This document shows positions 23,193 to 38,300 of a DNA stretch of 64,000 bases, piece by piece (position 1 is the first letter of the stretch; every line of letters begins with the position of its first letter). This DNA is from Moringa oleifera (Eukaryota; Streptophyta; Magnoliopsida; Brassicales; Moringaceae), in assembly GCA_021397835.1 (NCBI GenBank), contig JAJFZO010000609.1:8124001-8188000 (forward strand), given 5' to 3'. The notes below the pieces were generated by a model. It did not search any database. It had not been told where the DNA came from and saw only the letters and a program-made list of their open reading frames with translations. The position numbers were made by a program, and so were the translations under genes.

Positions 23193-26100
23193 TTAGTTTC
23201 CTCGGAGTTTACAGTAGGCATATAAGCCGGATCCCAGGAAACCAAGAGACTGCCCAACCACATTCAACTGAAACCAAGCCAGACAGTAGAGGACACTGGA
23301 ATGTAAGCACAAATGAAAGTTCTGATATTCAAAGATTTAATTACGGGGAAGAAGTTGATGCTTACCCAATCAAATGGAAGTCCACCAAACAGTAGCCAGC
23401 CGAGTCCTATAGTTACAAGATCCTGTAGCAAAGCCATGAAACAATTAGCAAATGATTATGGTGGCAACCAAAAGATTTGCATGCCAAGAATGGTTCACTC
23501 TGCAGATATTAGATATGAAGATGCAATAGAAGCCAATTAATTAGGCAGAGGTTATTGATTTGACTTCTGGTTTACAATATGGGAGCCAGTGACCAGACTC
23601 AAATTTCCATGTTATGCAGCAAAATTCAGTGGTAAAAATGCAGAATTGCCATAATAATCATCAGCTTTGGCAGAGTCTCAAATGTGCATATTTGCATTAC
23701 ACCACAAGGATCTAACAGGTTTTGCTTACCTTTAAATTACCACAAATTGTCTGTGTCAGTGCCGAATTGAGTGTTGTATTCAGAAATACATAGTAATTTA
23801 TTAAGAAAGCCATGATGCAGGAAAGAAACATCACAATCTGCAACGAGAAGCAAACTTTAATCAGACCAGTAAATCAGTCACTTAGGGAACAGAACTCATG
23901 GGACCTTTTATACACAACTGTAAAATTAATAACTGCCAATATGGTGGTGATAGATTAGAAAAGATGAAAGACTGATTCAGCAATTATTGAAATTAGCAAT
24001 AGTTTTGTTCTACTTATGTAGAATTGGCTTAACTTCACGCCCTAACACCTTAAAATTTAAATCACAAATGTTGAAGAGATGCACATAGTAAATCTTTTTC
24101 AGTATCTTGATTGGGTTACTTGTCAACAGAGCCAACAAGTAGACAGAAATGTCTTGTAGTTGTCAGAAGAACAGCTCATTTCCTGTTGAAGATAATAGTG
24201 CAATTTATGGGAAAGCAACAACTAAGAAAATGTTGATTATAAGGGCAATAGTTACCAAATGAAACAACATATCAACATTTTCATTCTATGGTAAAACTAG
24301 GCAATCAAGCCATCATTGATTGATGAGTTCTAAGATAACAAACAATTAGATATATGCAACTTAAATAAACCGAGTCCCAATTTTTGTTACATGTAAGGAA
24401 ATTAAGATTGTCTAAAAGTCATGTTCCTTTTTCTGTTGTTCTCAATATAGCCATTACAACAAGCAGTAGTTACTTTCTTCAAGGTTATAGCAACAGCAAC
24501 CCAAAAAGTTGGGTATAAGTAGGTGCTCATCAAAAACTTAAGAATATTGATAAAAGCAAACACTTGTTATTATGGAAGAAAGCTTACACAGCCTAATGCA
24601 GGTATAACACTACTTAAGGGTGAATTTAACAAATTCAACCATGAGAACGTTGTTAAACATGCACCTTAGAAGGCTTAAGGACAGTAACGTTTCTGGCGAA
24701 AAGGAATCACCTGAAAACCCGAGGAATATAGATATGGGAAGTTCAGCATAGCTACTAAATCACCTCTGATTGTTGTCAAGAACAGCAAAATTGGAGTACA
24801 GACAATTCCTGCACAATATTGTAGATAAAGTAGTGGATACAGACAAATTCATGTTTTTTCAATACAGCATGTAACTAATCAACACGAGCTATTATGTTGA
24901 TCCTCTTGTCATACCATTGCACCACATAAGGCCAAAACTATTAAGGCCACTGGATTTACCTGAAAAGTTGAGACATGTCAGACATAAATAAGTAGCATGC
25001 ACAAAAACTTAATCTTGATAGATGACATGTGAAGGCATAAGGACAAAGTATTACCAACACGAGCAATAGAAGCAAGATATACTGCTGTGCAGATATTTGC
25101 AACAAAAACAACACCATAGCCATAGGCATCAAATGACAAGTCTCGAGCTCCAGCAATAAGTGCACCAAATAATATTATTCCCACACTGATGAAATCCTTG
25201 TATTAGTTCCATTACAAGAGCATCAGCAGCATGAAAGGCTTAATCATAGTGCTTTAGTATATAGAAAGAAAGAAAAAGAATATTACACATCTGCCATTTT
25301 CTGTTTTATTGTTTCTTTTTCTTTTCTGTTTCCCTGTTCTTATAAATGGAACAGAAATTCAGAAATTTGATTAAATCTACCAAGTTCATGCATAAAAACC
25401 CAAGATTTGTTAACATATCCAACAATATTTAGAGCCCTGAATAACTAAAATTTGGAACATCTACTGAAACAGTCTGCTAGCAGATTTCTAAAATCTACAA
25501 TAGTAAGTCAATGCATGCACATACTGAAGAAAAAATGTTCAAAGTATTTTAGAGCTTTCTAATTGTACATTCCTTATTGCATTACCAAGTATAACTTTGT
25601 AGATGATACTCCCACTAATGATTCAAGTAACACTAATACTAACACTACGACCAATGTTATGGAGGAAAAAATAATAAGGAAACATACTACAAGGCCAAAG
25701 TCAGAGTTGAAAGTTCACACCAAACAAAATTATACCCTGAACAGGAGCATTACAATCCAAGTCATCGCTCATATCAACCATATTCCCTCATGCCTGTTAT
25801 TTATCACCTTCATACACATTCTGTTTGACCTTCCTGCCGTGATTAGTGCATTCATCTATATTATTGGTGAAAACTAAATGTTTCATTCAAGTGTATCAGA
25901 TCACAAATACAGCACAAAAATGTCCTTTTCAAATCCTAAAAAATTTTGATATTGTTATTTATTGGAAGAGCTCTTGGACAAACAATTTGCATATTCATCC
26001 CATTCACATGACTGGGTAGGCTAGGCATGTTTGCCTGCTTATATCATGATACGTGAAACAGATGACAGAGGAACACAAGAGTATAAGGTAGCGTACCTGC

Positions 26101-28334
26101 CAATGATAGGAGCTGAATGCTTCTGTCCAGACAAAAGATACTCAACTATCATTGTAAAAACAACAGTAGTCCTCCTAAGGGTGGTGTACATGGGAACACT
26201 GATGCCACGCACAGACTCCATAGTGACCAGCTTTCAGCCAGAAAAGAGAACACAAGAAATATTCAGAGAAGAAAGTTCTATGGTTTGTAGCAGGAAAAGA
26301 ATGTAATTACATGACCAATATTGAGCCATTAAATACATACCATATAGAGCAAATATGACAATGCCAGTGGAAGGGTGTGACCCAACGTTTTAAATGGTAC
26401 AATGATGACTGGAGTGTCTGTGATGCTCTGAGGTTCACCAGACGTGAAAGAGATGATCTTCAAGCGTTTCATTGTGTAAAGAATTGAACACGAACATAGC
26501 ATCTGCAACATATGTAAGCTATAAAATGTTCAAATCAACAAATAAGAAGCATCACAGCCAAATTTAGCAAAGAATTGTTCAGTTGGCTTCAAAGTTCTCA
26601 AGAATGGCTGAACTGAGATATCTAATGCACAAGGGCAAAAGATATAAATGAAATGTTAGATGTTTGGCACTAAATGAAAGCAACATAGGGCAGGTAAACT
26701 CTGCAGAGTTCCATGGAGCTGGCTCCAAGAAATGAGACTATCCTAGAATTCTTATGTTACTAGGTCAATAGAGAAGTGAATCTGGATGCAGATTATATAG
26801 CATATAGCATCTTATTTCACAAATTTCAAAGTGTATAACTTTTCATCAGACAGATCATTTGTCTTCTGTAGATCTTATCGCTCTCATATCGTCTTCTTAC
26901 GCGCAATGAGCTGCTTCTTTGAGATCATATTATGCTGATCAAAATGCTGCTACAGGGTAAATGCTTGTTAATACAAAGCTATAGCAAATTTGTAAATACT
27001 TGATTGCTATAAGAAGCAATTATGAATTTCAAAAATCAAGGATTACTAAGTGAGGCAAAATATTTTAAATTCACAAATAAGCTACCTGAAAAAGAGTGAT
27101 GACATTTGCACTTGGGAAACTGTAAGAAGAAAGTGCGGCCTTGTTGAACAATACCAACAGAACTGCCAAGAATTAGGACAAAAGCATTAGCACAAGTTGC
27201 AAGAGAACATCATGTGAATCCACAGGAGAAAGTCAACCAGAAGGTGAGGAAATAGGGAAATCTTGACTAATGAACAAATATGACCACCATGTGAGTTTTT
27301 CTACATTTAAAGCATAGGCCAGAATCAATGCTGGAGACCCTATGGATGCCCATAAGTATAATAACTGAATGATGACTATTTTCCCATATTTTTCTTATCG
27401 ATTCAAGATCCTCATTAATTACAGAATGAGAAGGCCTGACAATCAAGGGGGGAAAAGTGCATAATTATGATGATAAGATGACTAACCACATCATTCATAT
27501 ATTATGCTAACCTCACAGTGATCACTGTAACATAGAAGATGGAAGTTTCCATATCTTTAGGTAGCTCTTTCTATGAACTAGTTATTTATACGTAGCAACA
27601 CATTTGCAGAGCCATGGTATTCAATATTTCCATGCTTTTCTATCATCTCATGGATCACTCAGCTCCCAAATTGCTCCACCCCTTCATCTTTCTGAACGCA
27701 ATCCAATGAGCAATGTTTCCTCTATCTCACCCTCTTTGTGGCTGATTGACACCAAAGTAACAGTAGCAGTCATGTATGGTAACTTTGACTGGTCAGAATT
27801 ACGTACCTTTGTAGAAGTATAACCTATGGATACATACAGATACATTGACATATATGTATAAACATAATCAGTCCATGTAATGCATAATTGAGCCGTTACC
27901 ACTGCAAGTCGAAGTCTCTCAGAACAAAATAATTTCGTTTTTGGCAGAGTAAAAGTCCTAAACAAAAAAACTTTCTTCTGCTCCCAAAATTTTCTAGCTA
28001 ACCAAACAAAGTAATGACGAATACAATTACTCAAACTTTTCCTCTCAGACCTCTCCCCAACCAACAAAAAAATATAATTAATTCATGAAGTGAGAGAGCA
28101 GGATATGTTAATGCATGAAAAAAACTGGTTAAACGAGCAAATAGAAGGTAAACATGCAAGGCAAACAGAAAAATCTAAACAGAACGAGCATTAGTTACCA
28201 GCGCAGGCCATGTAAGATATGGCAGCGTAGGCTCCTTTCCTGGTCATGGCCGGGCCCTTCTGGCGGTGGCTCTCTTCATTTTCTCTCTTCAACGGATCGC
28301 TGACTGGTAACCCCTCGGTCTTCAAAGAAGTCAT
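23193..28334 (-). CDS. UGNT1: Golgi nucleotide-sugar transporter, UDP-GlcNAc transporter UGNT1-like, 10 exons, 340 aa
   Basis: Minus-strand exons are 28199-28334, 27086-27162, 26341-26502, 26097-26230, 25055-25185, 24915-24959, 24711-24808, 23730-23837, 23366-23422 and 23193-23267. Phases close to 340 aa, all GT-AG. The protein opens MTSLKTEGLPVSDPLKREN, a hydrophilic cytosolic tail, and then has about ten hydrophobic segments of the drug/metabolite (NST/TPT) transporter fold. Conserved pieces include VPMYTTLRRTTVVFTM, GARDLSFDAYGYGVVF, NSFGLMWCNG, NTTLNSALTQTICGNLKD and the C-terminal GFLGSGLYAYCKL. The match to Arabidopsis UGNT1 (At4g32272, recalled) is near-continuous. That protein carries UDP-N-acetylglucosamine into the Golgi/ER lumen in exchange for nucleotide monophosphate, supplying N-glycan and glycolipid synthesis. 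Substrate is inferred by orthology. Exon 6 is only 45 bases. Length is normal; no defect seen. Confidence 0.93.
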
Positions 28335-31300
28335 GCCTACTTGTCTCTGTCTTTTCTCTCTGCCTCCCTCTCTCTCTTTAGAATTTTAGAATAAGAAGAT
28401 TCAGTGACAGAGTGGCTTAAAGGAGTGCGGGGAGAGAGAGGGAGAGAGAGGGAAGGGAATATTTGAGTGGCAAAAGCCCAAGCAGGCGTTGGTGGTAAAC
28501 ACGTGGCAGTTTTCTAGCAGTGAGGGTCCCCGCAGCGGTGGGTCCCCAGTAGATATTATCATATTGATAGCCTCATTATTATTTCTTTGCCTTTTCATTT
28601 TGGATTTCTTTCCTTCTTTTCCCTCCTTCTACAGTAAGTTTTGGGCCAGAATCAAGTACAGGATCCGCTGCGTCCACTTTCTGGCTTCTTTGCTTCTTAT
28701 TTTGCTTTAAAATCAGCGGATTCTCATTATTTTTATTTATATATTTAATATTTTAAAATAAACAAATATTATCTTTTATATGTATATATATAACTATTAT
28801 TTAGTTGTATATATTTTATATTTCTATGATAATAATGTTTTGTTTTTAATATGTTTTTCATATTTTTATTTTTAAAAATATATATTACTATATATTTTTA
28901 CAGTTTTGAGATATTCTATAAATATAAAAAAGCTAAAATTTTATATGTTGGTTTAATAAATAATTCTTTAACATTTAAATTTATAATGAGTAAACTATTG
29001 ATATTATGTATATGATAAAAAAATTTTGATATTATATTATTTTATAATTATTATTACTTTATTATTAATTATTAGATAAATATACACACAAAAATATACA
29101 ATAATATTATTATAATAAAATATCATTCTAAACTTTATCAATAAATATTATATAAACTTAACATTTTTTAAAAAATAAAACAGGAATTATATAGGGCAAT
29201 TTTATGTGAGGGCATGTATATCTAGATTTTTATCGGTATATAATTGAACGACAAATTTAACTTTAGCAAAAATTTGTTTTAAAAAAATTTATTTTTAAGT
29301 TTTTTTATAATCATAATATTTATCAATTGTTTATTATTTTAAAATAATAAATAAAAATAAAAATTTAATAATTAATTTATAAAATTTTAAATAATATAAA
29401 TCATTAAATCTTTTATGCGATTACCCTAAAAATTGATTTACTCATTATGTTAGATAACCTAAATTGAGAATTCTTATTGTAGGCAAGACTTTGTTTTAAG
29501 CAAAATGACATAAAAATTGTGAAATCCCTTTAAGTCAGATCTCTTTAATATTTAAATTAAAAATAATAAATGAATTTTAATGAATAATTCTTCATACAAA
29601 TAATCATTACCTCATTTTATCTATTTATTTATCAATCAAACCTAATTACACTTTTAATTTTTAGGTTTTCATTCATGTTGTTTAACTTTTGGTAATAAGT
29701 TTTTTTGCCATTCAAATATTTAGTTAATAGACTTTAATCTTACGCATTATTTTTTATAAAAGTAATATGTCGAATAAAAATTATGCCAATACAATAATAA
29801 GACTCATTACATGTATACAGTAGGAAATTAAAACTACCTTTGAAATGGTTCACCTTAAATGGCAAAAAAATCTATACATGAAAGGTTGGTTATTCATTTA
29901 ATATAAAAAAATTTAGACATTAAAACATTTTTTTAAAAGAAAAATTAAACAGTCTATGAATATTTCTCCTTTCTTTATAATTTTATAATTATCAATTTTG
30001 TATTATATGTTAATTATATCTAAATATAAAAATAATAATATCTGTACGAACAAAGTTTAATATACATATATAATATAGTGAATATTGTACTTTGAAATTG
30101 AAATCTATGGAAAAAAATAATAAAATATAATTCATTAATTATTAGTTAAATTTGTAAGAAAGATAATATATTTTGTTTTCTTTCGTAGTACAAAAGAGGA
30201 AAAGATTAGTGTCGGACGGCCTATACATTTCCAGAGTAACATTAATATGGTTTGAAATTTATGAAAAAGCAATTTGGTAGAAAAATCTTTGAGTCAAAGC
30301 ACTTAAAAATGATGAAATCATCATTGATTAGTAAACTTAAGAATTAAGAAACTTTTGATGGCAAAAATTTTATTTTATTTTTTTGACAAAAAGCAAATTT
30401 TTTGTATTTAAGTGTATATATGTTAGATTTTTTGAACTAATTGATTAATTAGTTTGACTAAGTCATACAGGATATCAAATAACTTTTTCAAAAAGAAAAA
30501 AATTTACATCCAACTTGTTAAAATTAATTGAGTCAAATATTTTTATAATAATATGATTTTGGATAAATATCCTTTAAGAATATGGAAATATTCTATTTTC
30601 TAATTTTTGTTATGAACATATTCAAATAGATTAATAAAAAATTGAAAAATTAAATTTTACTAAAAATTTAAAAATTTAAATTGAAAATCTTGCGTTACGA
30701 AGTTTGATTTAAAATTTTATATGGATGTAAAAAAAATATTCAAACTATTATTATAAAAAATTTTAAATTTTATTGAATATTAAAAATATATTTTTAAATT
30801 TTATTATCAAAAATTTATAAAAAATAATTGTGAATTACAAGTTATTTAAAATTAAAAGAGTGATTAAAAATAAAATGTAAAAATTTATTTAGATTATTTT
30901 TAAATATTTTAGTAATAAAAATATATTTAATTTTTTAATAATAATTTAATATAAGATCTAATTTAGTTATTTTTATCAATTATTTGTTTGAATATATTTG
31001 AAAATTGGAGATAAAAAATTAATCAAAAAATATTTTTTTAAAATTTTAAACAATATTTATCTAATTAAATATTTTAATTTTGGTACATATTGATAGAGTT
31101 AATTTAGATTGATTATTTAAAATTTATTAAATATTTATATTAATAAATTTTACATTAAAACAAGACAAAAAATTTCAAATCCTAATTACATTATGTTATT
31201 AACTTACAAGGAACAAATGTAAAGAAATATATTTCAAAAGAATGGTTACAAGAATGCTTAACTACCCATTGCCCCGTCTATCGTACTTGGGTCCCACATC

Positions 31301-31414
31301 TCTTCTCTGTTAGCTCTCTCTTTCATTTTCTCTCCTTCCTTCGTCTCCAAGGAAATCAACAACTCTTCTTTCTCTTCTGTGCGACTGTGTTTGTCTAAAT
31401 CCCTAGCAAGAACG
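28335..31414. other. Promoter regions of two divergent genes around an AT-rich core
   Basis: The transporter (-) and RabGAP (+) genes are transcribed away from each other here. 28340-28700 is a relatively GC-rich leader/promoter area with GA repeats (about 28432-28452). 28700-31210 is extremely AT-rich with no ORF of note. 31280-31414 is the pyrimidine-rich leader of the RabGAP gene. I see no mobile element with definable ends. Confidence 0.55.
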
Positions 31415-34400
31415 ATGCACGAAACCGAGGTACACGATTTATCAGACGACGCCGATTACGCTGCCTCTCAACAGCAAGTAAGTTATACAAGCCTCATTTA
31501 CTACGTCATAGTTTTGCTTCCACTTTCTGATAACATTCAATGGAACACGCATAATTCGATTTGTAGCGTAAATCGATCTGAATTATTTCTTAAACTCTCC
31601 TATCTGTATGGCAGTTTATCTCTGATTAGTGGATTTTAACTTAGGTTTTATTTATTCAAATTTTGTATCAAATAGGGATCAGCGAGCTTGATGAGGTGCG
31701 ACAGTGGCAAGAGAAGCTCGTCGAGTGAACCAGACGGCGCGGAGGTGGTATATTTGAAGGACAATGTCACAATTCATCCAACTCAGTTTGCTTCGGAGAG
31801 GATTAGTGGAAGATTAAAGTTAATTAAGCAAGGCTCTTCCCTGTTCATGGTAACTATGAACTCTATTCTTTACATTTATATACATGCATATTATTTCTTT
31901 TACACACTATATATGATTTTGTGCTACCCTCATGTCGTGTCTTGGTAATTGATTCCCTTATGTATTTGTATTGTTCTTCGTGTTGCTTGTCCTTGTACAT
32001 ATCTCTGTATTGTGATTGATGCATTTTCTTAGTATATATGCATGTAGCATCATGTACATGTGGTATGTGCCTTATGTGGTCAGATTTGCCTTATGTCATT
32101 AACTGTGCATGTTATTGGCTATAAGCGCGCGTGCGTGCACATATATAGCATGCTTAACTTTTTCATGTTTGTGTTTGTGTGTGTATCTTTTGTGAATGTT
32201 TCCTTCTATGCATCTGTCTGTAACTGTATATAAATTAACAGATTTCTTAGGTGTATTTTGTCGTTATAAATACTAGTACATTTTCACATTCTTTTATATG
32301 TTGTCTATGTGTGACTTTGGTGCTGTTTGTTGTGTAATGGTAGACGTGGATTCCATACAAAGGTCAAAGCTCGAATGCTAGGGTATCAGAGAAAGGTCGT
32401 TAGCACTGGACTTCTAATTAAATAAAATTATGTTCTTATACTTACTTGTCCATAAAATCATTCTTGAACTCTTTGGTTATATCGTTTCCATTTTTAGATA
32501 GGAATCTCTATACCATAAGGGCAGTTCCATTCACAGATGTAACATCCATCCGTCGACACACCCCTGCTCTTGGGTGGCAGTACATCATCATTGTTTTATC
32601 ATCGGGTAAGCAAATGTGTAGAATTTATTTCTGTTTCTCTTTTTCCTTTTGAATGATATGTGCTAAGAGATGTTCAATATGATCTGATTAAAAAAAAAAG
32701 AAGAAGAGATTTTCAATATGACGGATTTGAAGTTATCTTCCTTCAGATGAGACATTCGGTGTGCTCATGATGTATATTTTCTGATTAAGTTAATAAGATT
32801 TCATTATTGGGTTCTTAATGACTGGTTAAAATGGTCTCTCGAATAAATTATTATGGATGCATTTTCTAAAACAAGCTATTGATGTTAAGCAATGGAAATG
32901 TCCTGTCTCTGAGGATTTCTAATTGCTAAAGTTAGGTTTCATGAAATTCCTGTGCTGTTGTGGTCATACAATGAATATCTACTGGAATTGGTTTTCTTTG
33001 AAATTTGATATATGATTTGATTCAAAATGGAATCAATGAACTTACTGTTAAAGCACTAATAAATGAAAAGGGTAGCAAATCTAGCATACTCCATGTTTCA
33101 TGGTTTCCACTGGTAGTTCAAAGTTGAAACACATGCTTGCTGAGGTAAAAATGTAAGAACTAAAAGCACATCTTTTGCAGTTTTTTTTCCCCCTAAAATA
33201 GTTTACTATGATATTCATTCTTTCTGAATTACTTATGTTTGAGTTGGTCATTTTCTTATGATAGTATGAACAATTAGAAAAATGGATGATTAGAAAGTTG
33301 GACCAGCCTGAAAAGCACACTGGAAAAGGGAAAGTGGCAAATTTCTTCTACTCATACATACTCTTTAAACAATCTGTTTTCATATCTATTATAAATGACC
33401 TTTATTAACATATATGTATATATACATATAGTGTCCATATCCATACATCCGTACATGCATATGGAATATCTATACATGACCACTTAAGAATTGGCTTATT
33501 GTAATCACTGTATTTTCCTTTGGTATTTGTAACTAACCGATTCCAACAGTATATCTAATTTTAAAATTGTTAATATTATATTAAAATTTTGTTCTCAAAA
33601 TTTTTATTTGACATTTGTGGTTGTTCCCAGGAGCTGATTATTTTCTACTATTATGTGATTTTGTTTCGCTTGGTCATCTGTCTTATGTATTGGATTTACA
33701 ATTTCTTTCATGATGTAGTATCCATTGGTCTTTGTCTCTGTCATTGTGTGAAAGGAAGTGTTTTTGCAGGGCTTGCGTTTCCTCCTCTTTACTTCTACAA
33801 CGGAGGAGTAAGAGAGTTCCTCGCTGCTGTGAAGCAACATGTTTTTCTTGTGAGGTTGGTTTCTGTTTGTGTGATTGTTTCCATTCTTTTTGATTTCTGT
33901 ACAATTGCATATGTATGATATTCATGTTATATTTTAGTAATATAATCAATAGAGAGTTTTTTTTTTTTTTTGGTAGTACTGGATTTGAAAATTGGTCTGG
34001 TTTGATTAATTGGTTAGTGATATCATGTATTAATAAGATATTGCCCACATTTGTTAACTTTTCAAACTGTTGCAAACAGAAAATGAGATGAAGTGGATAT
34101 ACATATTGAAGTTGATTGTGGCTTTTGTTGACACAGGCTGTATGTAACAGATTTTAGATATTAGGCAGTCTGGCAATGCATGTGATCCCTTGTTATTGCA
34201 AGATAAAATAAGACAACACAAGGAGACATAGAACAGCACTGTAACTGGATCCACTGCTTGCAAAAGAAGTTCATTTCTTGCCATATATGATATTTGCGGT
34301 GTGATAGAGAAAGAAAATGGTAAAATTTTGAAATTTGAAATGGTAAGTAATTACAATCACACAATGATATGTAGTTAATAGTAATTATTATGACCTTGAA

Positions 34401-35340
34401 GCCATATCGAGATATACTTCAGAAATTAAAGCTGCCACTTCTTTGAAGAAAATATGTAGGACTAAGGCTTCTAATCTAAGTTTTCCATTGCATACTTTTC
34501 CAGGTCAGCAGAAGATGCAAATGTATTTCTTGTGAATGATTTTCGAAATCCTTTGCAGGTGAGTGTTGTACTGATTTACTTGGTTGGTTTGTTCTAATAA
34601 CCTATTTGCTTTTGTTAATTGCTAGCTCGCCAAGTAGTATTTCTGCCTAGCAACTTATCCTGGATTTGCTAGTTGTTGTCTTTTAATGCCATAATATCTT
34701 GTTAGATTGGAAGCAGAGATGGGATTAGGTAGAGACTTAGGGTGGATGATACCTCCAATGTTAATCTGTTATGAGGTTCTTGAGAAAGGAAGACCTACAA
34801 AAGAAAGATTAGATATCCCTGAGCATCCCATATGGAAGAGGAGAGCTCCACCTAAGGTGGCTTATTTTGTTTGGGAGAATACATGCAAAATCTTGATTGT
34901 TGATAACTTGAAGAAAAGAGAGGTAGTTTTTTTGAATAGTGGTTCTTTATGTAAGAAGGAAGCTGGGACAATTATCACATTCTATTATGGTGTTCATGGA
35001 CTGGACAACTGTGGAAGCTGGCTCACTCAATTATGGGGATCACTTGGGTAGTAGCTGGTTCATTGCAATGCAGTTGTTGGCTTGGTCAGGAATGCATGCC
35101 CCTAGAGAGATTAAAAGACCAGTTGGTTTAGGACCTTTATCTGTTTCTTGTGTGGTTTAGAACCAAAGGAATTGAAGAACTTTTGATGCAGTGGAAGGTT
35201 TTTGAAGTTTTAGTCAAGGATAGGTGGGGCCTCTTAAACTAATTCTTTAGCAACCCTTTGTGGATCATGAGTATCTTATGGGATTCTTGGAGCTTTTGTC
35301 TTGTAAACGATATGGTTTCAATACTTGGTGCTCTTACAAG

Positions 35341-35379
<39 letters not shown>

Positions 35380-38300
35380 ACAAAGGAAGAGAGAAAAAGA
35401 AATCTGAAGTTGAAACTGATACATCTTCAGGTTTCTTCCCTCTAGATTAGGAAATTGCAAGAGATGCTTTGTGGCTGATTTGCATTACTCACCAATACCA
35501 AAAAAGAGCACATTTTTCTGTGACATGAGAAAAATCAGGGTGTCAAATGGCAAGTGTGATTAATTCTAATCGGTGTGGGATGGGTATATCCAGCGTCTGC
35601 TGCTTTGTAAGTTTTATACTATTAATTGTTCTTTTGTGACCAAAGTTTTGCTGAAACCATGACCGCATTATTACTCATCAGTGCAATGTATACTAAAATA
35701 AATATTTTTCTTATTAAAAATATATAAATTTGTTTGGTTTCCTTGCACTAAATGTTTGTCAGTACCTGAGTCCTTCCTCAAATGAGAGAGAAAAGCTGAA
35801 AGGTATCGAACTTAGAATGGGTGTTAGAGGTTGAAGGCTTTCTCTGTTAACAACTTAAACTGTGATAATGCTATACGCATTTTATCTTCTAACGACATGA
35901 CATTATTATCTAGTCAAGGGCTCAGCAAGGTGGAAAATATGTAAACCTGGCCTTGTGCAACTAGGCATTTAATATTTTTTTATTTTATGAGACAGCATGT
36001 CTATCCCATCAGTGACACTTCGGATAGGGCAAATTGTTAGTGCTATTTTATTTCTGTTGGGTGTCCAAAATCTCACTTGGCTCTTTTTTTTTGGTTGACA
36101 TGGCTACTTGTATTGTCCTGTTCAAATGCTTCTATTTTCTGTAAAGGTTTTAATTGCCTGCAACAGAGAACTTTGTCTTCTTTGGAGCTGCCTCGGGCTC
36201 TTTCTGGTGCAAGTGGGTCACCTGTGTCCATTTCCGTTGGACAGTCTCCTTCTAATGAAAACTGGGAGGGGGATGATGGGGGTTTTCGTGATGGAAGTTC
36301 TAGTATTTCTACGTACGGGGGGAGGCAAAGGCAAAAGGTTCATGATCCTGCTCGAGATCTTTCAATTCAAGTATTGGAGAAATTTTCTCTTGTCACCAGA
36401 TTTGCCCGGGAAACAACTTCCCAATTATTTCGTGAAAACAATGGTTTTGGTAATTTTGAAAGGAAAAGCAATCATCGATATAACCTTGATTATCCTCAGA
36501 AGGCATCCAGTGATGTGGAGAAAGTTGCAGATGAAAGTCCCGTAGCCTTAGATCCTCTAGAGGTAACAAGACTTTGGTTATATCTTATGAAATTTTCGGC
36601 TTAATGAGACTGTCTTGTTGTATCTTTCTTCTAAATGCTAACATAGTCTGATGAAGAACTTGAAACTTTCATCTTTATTACTTCGTCTAATTAGAATGTC
36701 ATTATTGCTTTAGTTCTTTACTGGGTCTCAGCTTAGATATTTGCTTGCACGTTGGCAAAGTTGCAGTTTTACATTTGCTTTAATCATACTAGTGTTGTTG
36801 TAAAGTCATTAGTTATAGAAACATTAGTATGTTGCTAGTTAGTGGTCATCAGTGTTTGAATTGGTTTCTGAGTAACTAGTGTCCTAAGTGAGATATGGCA
36901 TGGAAACTTATGCTTAATTTGGTTACTGCTCTTTGAAACCACTGTACATAGATGGGATTTTTGTAATTGTTGTATGCTTGACATCCCTGTACTTGCTGCG
37001 ATAATAAGATGCACCGAATCACCTATTGGATGGTGGAATCATGTACTTTGGAGAGCTTCCTGAGGGATCAGATAGCTTAGGAATTCTTGTCGGTTTAACT
37101 GTTTCAGAGCTTTATCCTTGTGCTTCAATTGATGTGAGTTGCAATATTTTAGTGGGTGAGATCAGACTTCTATTTTGGGGCGTCTGATGCATACCTTTAT
37201 ATCCTTGTTAAACAGAAAAGTCCATATAGGAAACACAACCTTGGTGTTGAAGCTGCCACCAATGTGGGAACTTTTGAGCTAATCAATTGTAAGGAGGTAT
37301 AGAAAGGAGCCTAATGTTTTTTCATAGTTTCTTATTTTCGTTCTTTATCGTGTTTAAACCCTTCATGATGGATAGCCAGTCGCAGCTGCTTTCATGTATA
37401 TCACTTTGTTCTTTGGCCTGTGAATGATATGCTACATCTGGTAGTTGAGTTTACTATAGTTTTTGATTCTTCATGATCAAGTTCAAATTGTGATGAATGG
37501 GTTGGTTGCATTAGAATGCAATGCATCCATTATGTTGCAAACATGATGTGCCAGAGACAATTTGTATAGATTTACATGTACATATACTTATGTCTGAGAT
37601 AATGGTAAAAATGAATGCTCTTAATGGCTTATGCTGGAGGAATTGTGACCACTCCGCTGCATGGAAAAAGAGATTTCTGATTTCTGTTGGTGCTTTAGGG
37701 ATTGAAATTTTCTACTCAGGTGTCTGACCCATTCTTATGGGAATTCTGAATGATCTATGGTGGGCCTTCTTTTGGAGTGTTTTGACATTGCATGTCACAC
37801 CAAATATTCTGTGCTTTCTCACTTGAATTTAATTTGGCAACCACAATAAAGGTCAATTTTCTAGTTCTAGGAGCTTTTCTCCTGAACTCTTTGATGGGTT
37901 TTGCCTATGCAATTTAGAGAAGCTGGTTCACAATGTCTCTCTTTCGATAAGATGGTTCACATTGTTTCTTGAAAGGAACCTGGAAATAAAGAAATAATTT
38001 TTCACTGTTGTTTCTATGTTTTGTTGGTGTGATTGGGGTGGAGAGACCACATCTTTTTTGAAAAAGAATTCTGGTTGCTGGGATCAGCCACCTTTTTCCC
38101 ATAGCTGCTGGAAACAAAAATACTTCAATGAGTTCTTGTCTTTCTAGGCCAAGGGGAGGTCATTTGGGCAAGTCATTTATCTTGTAATTTGCAAGATTTG
38201 GAGATACTAAGTATTCCTATTTTTTCTGTGAGGTTGTATCGTTGATGAATGCGATTAGTATGCCGTACGCTGTACGCTGTACGCTGTGGAATGGTGCCTC

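Noticed and set aside
36108..36545. 145-codon plus-strand ORF
   Set aside because: Shadow frame of RabGAP exon 7, whose true frame joins the neighbouring exons in phase.
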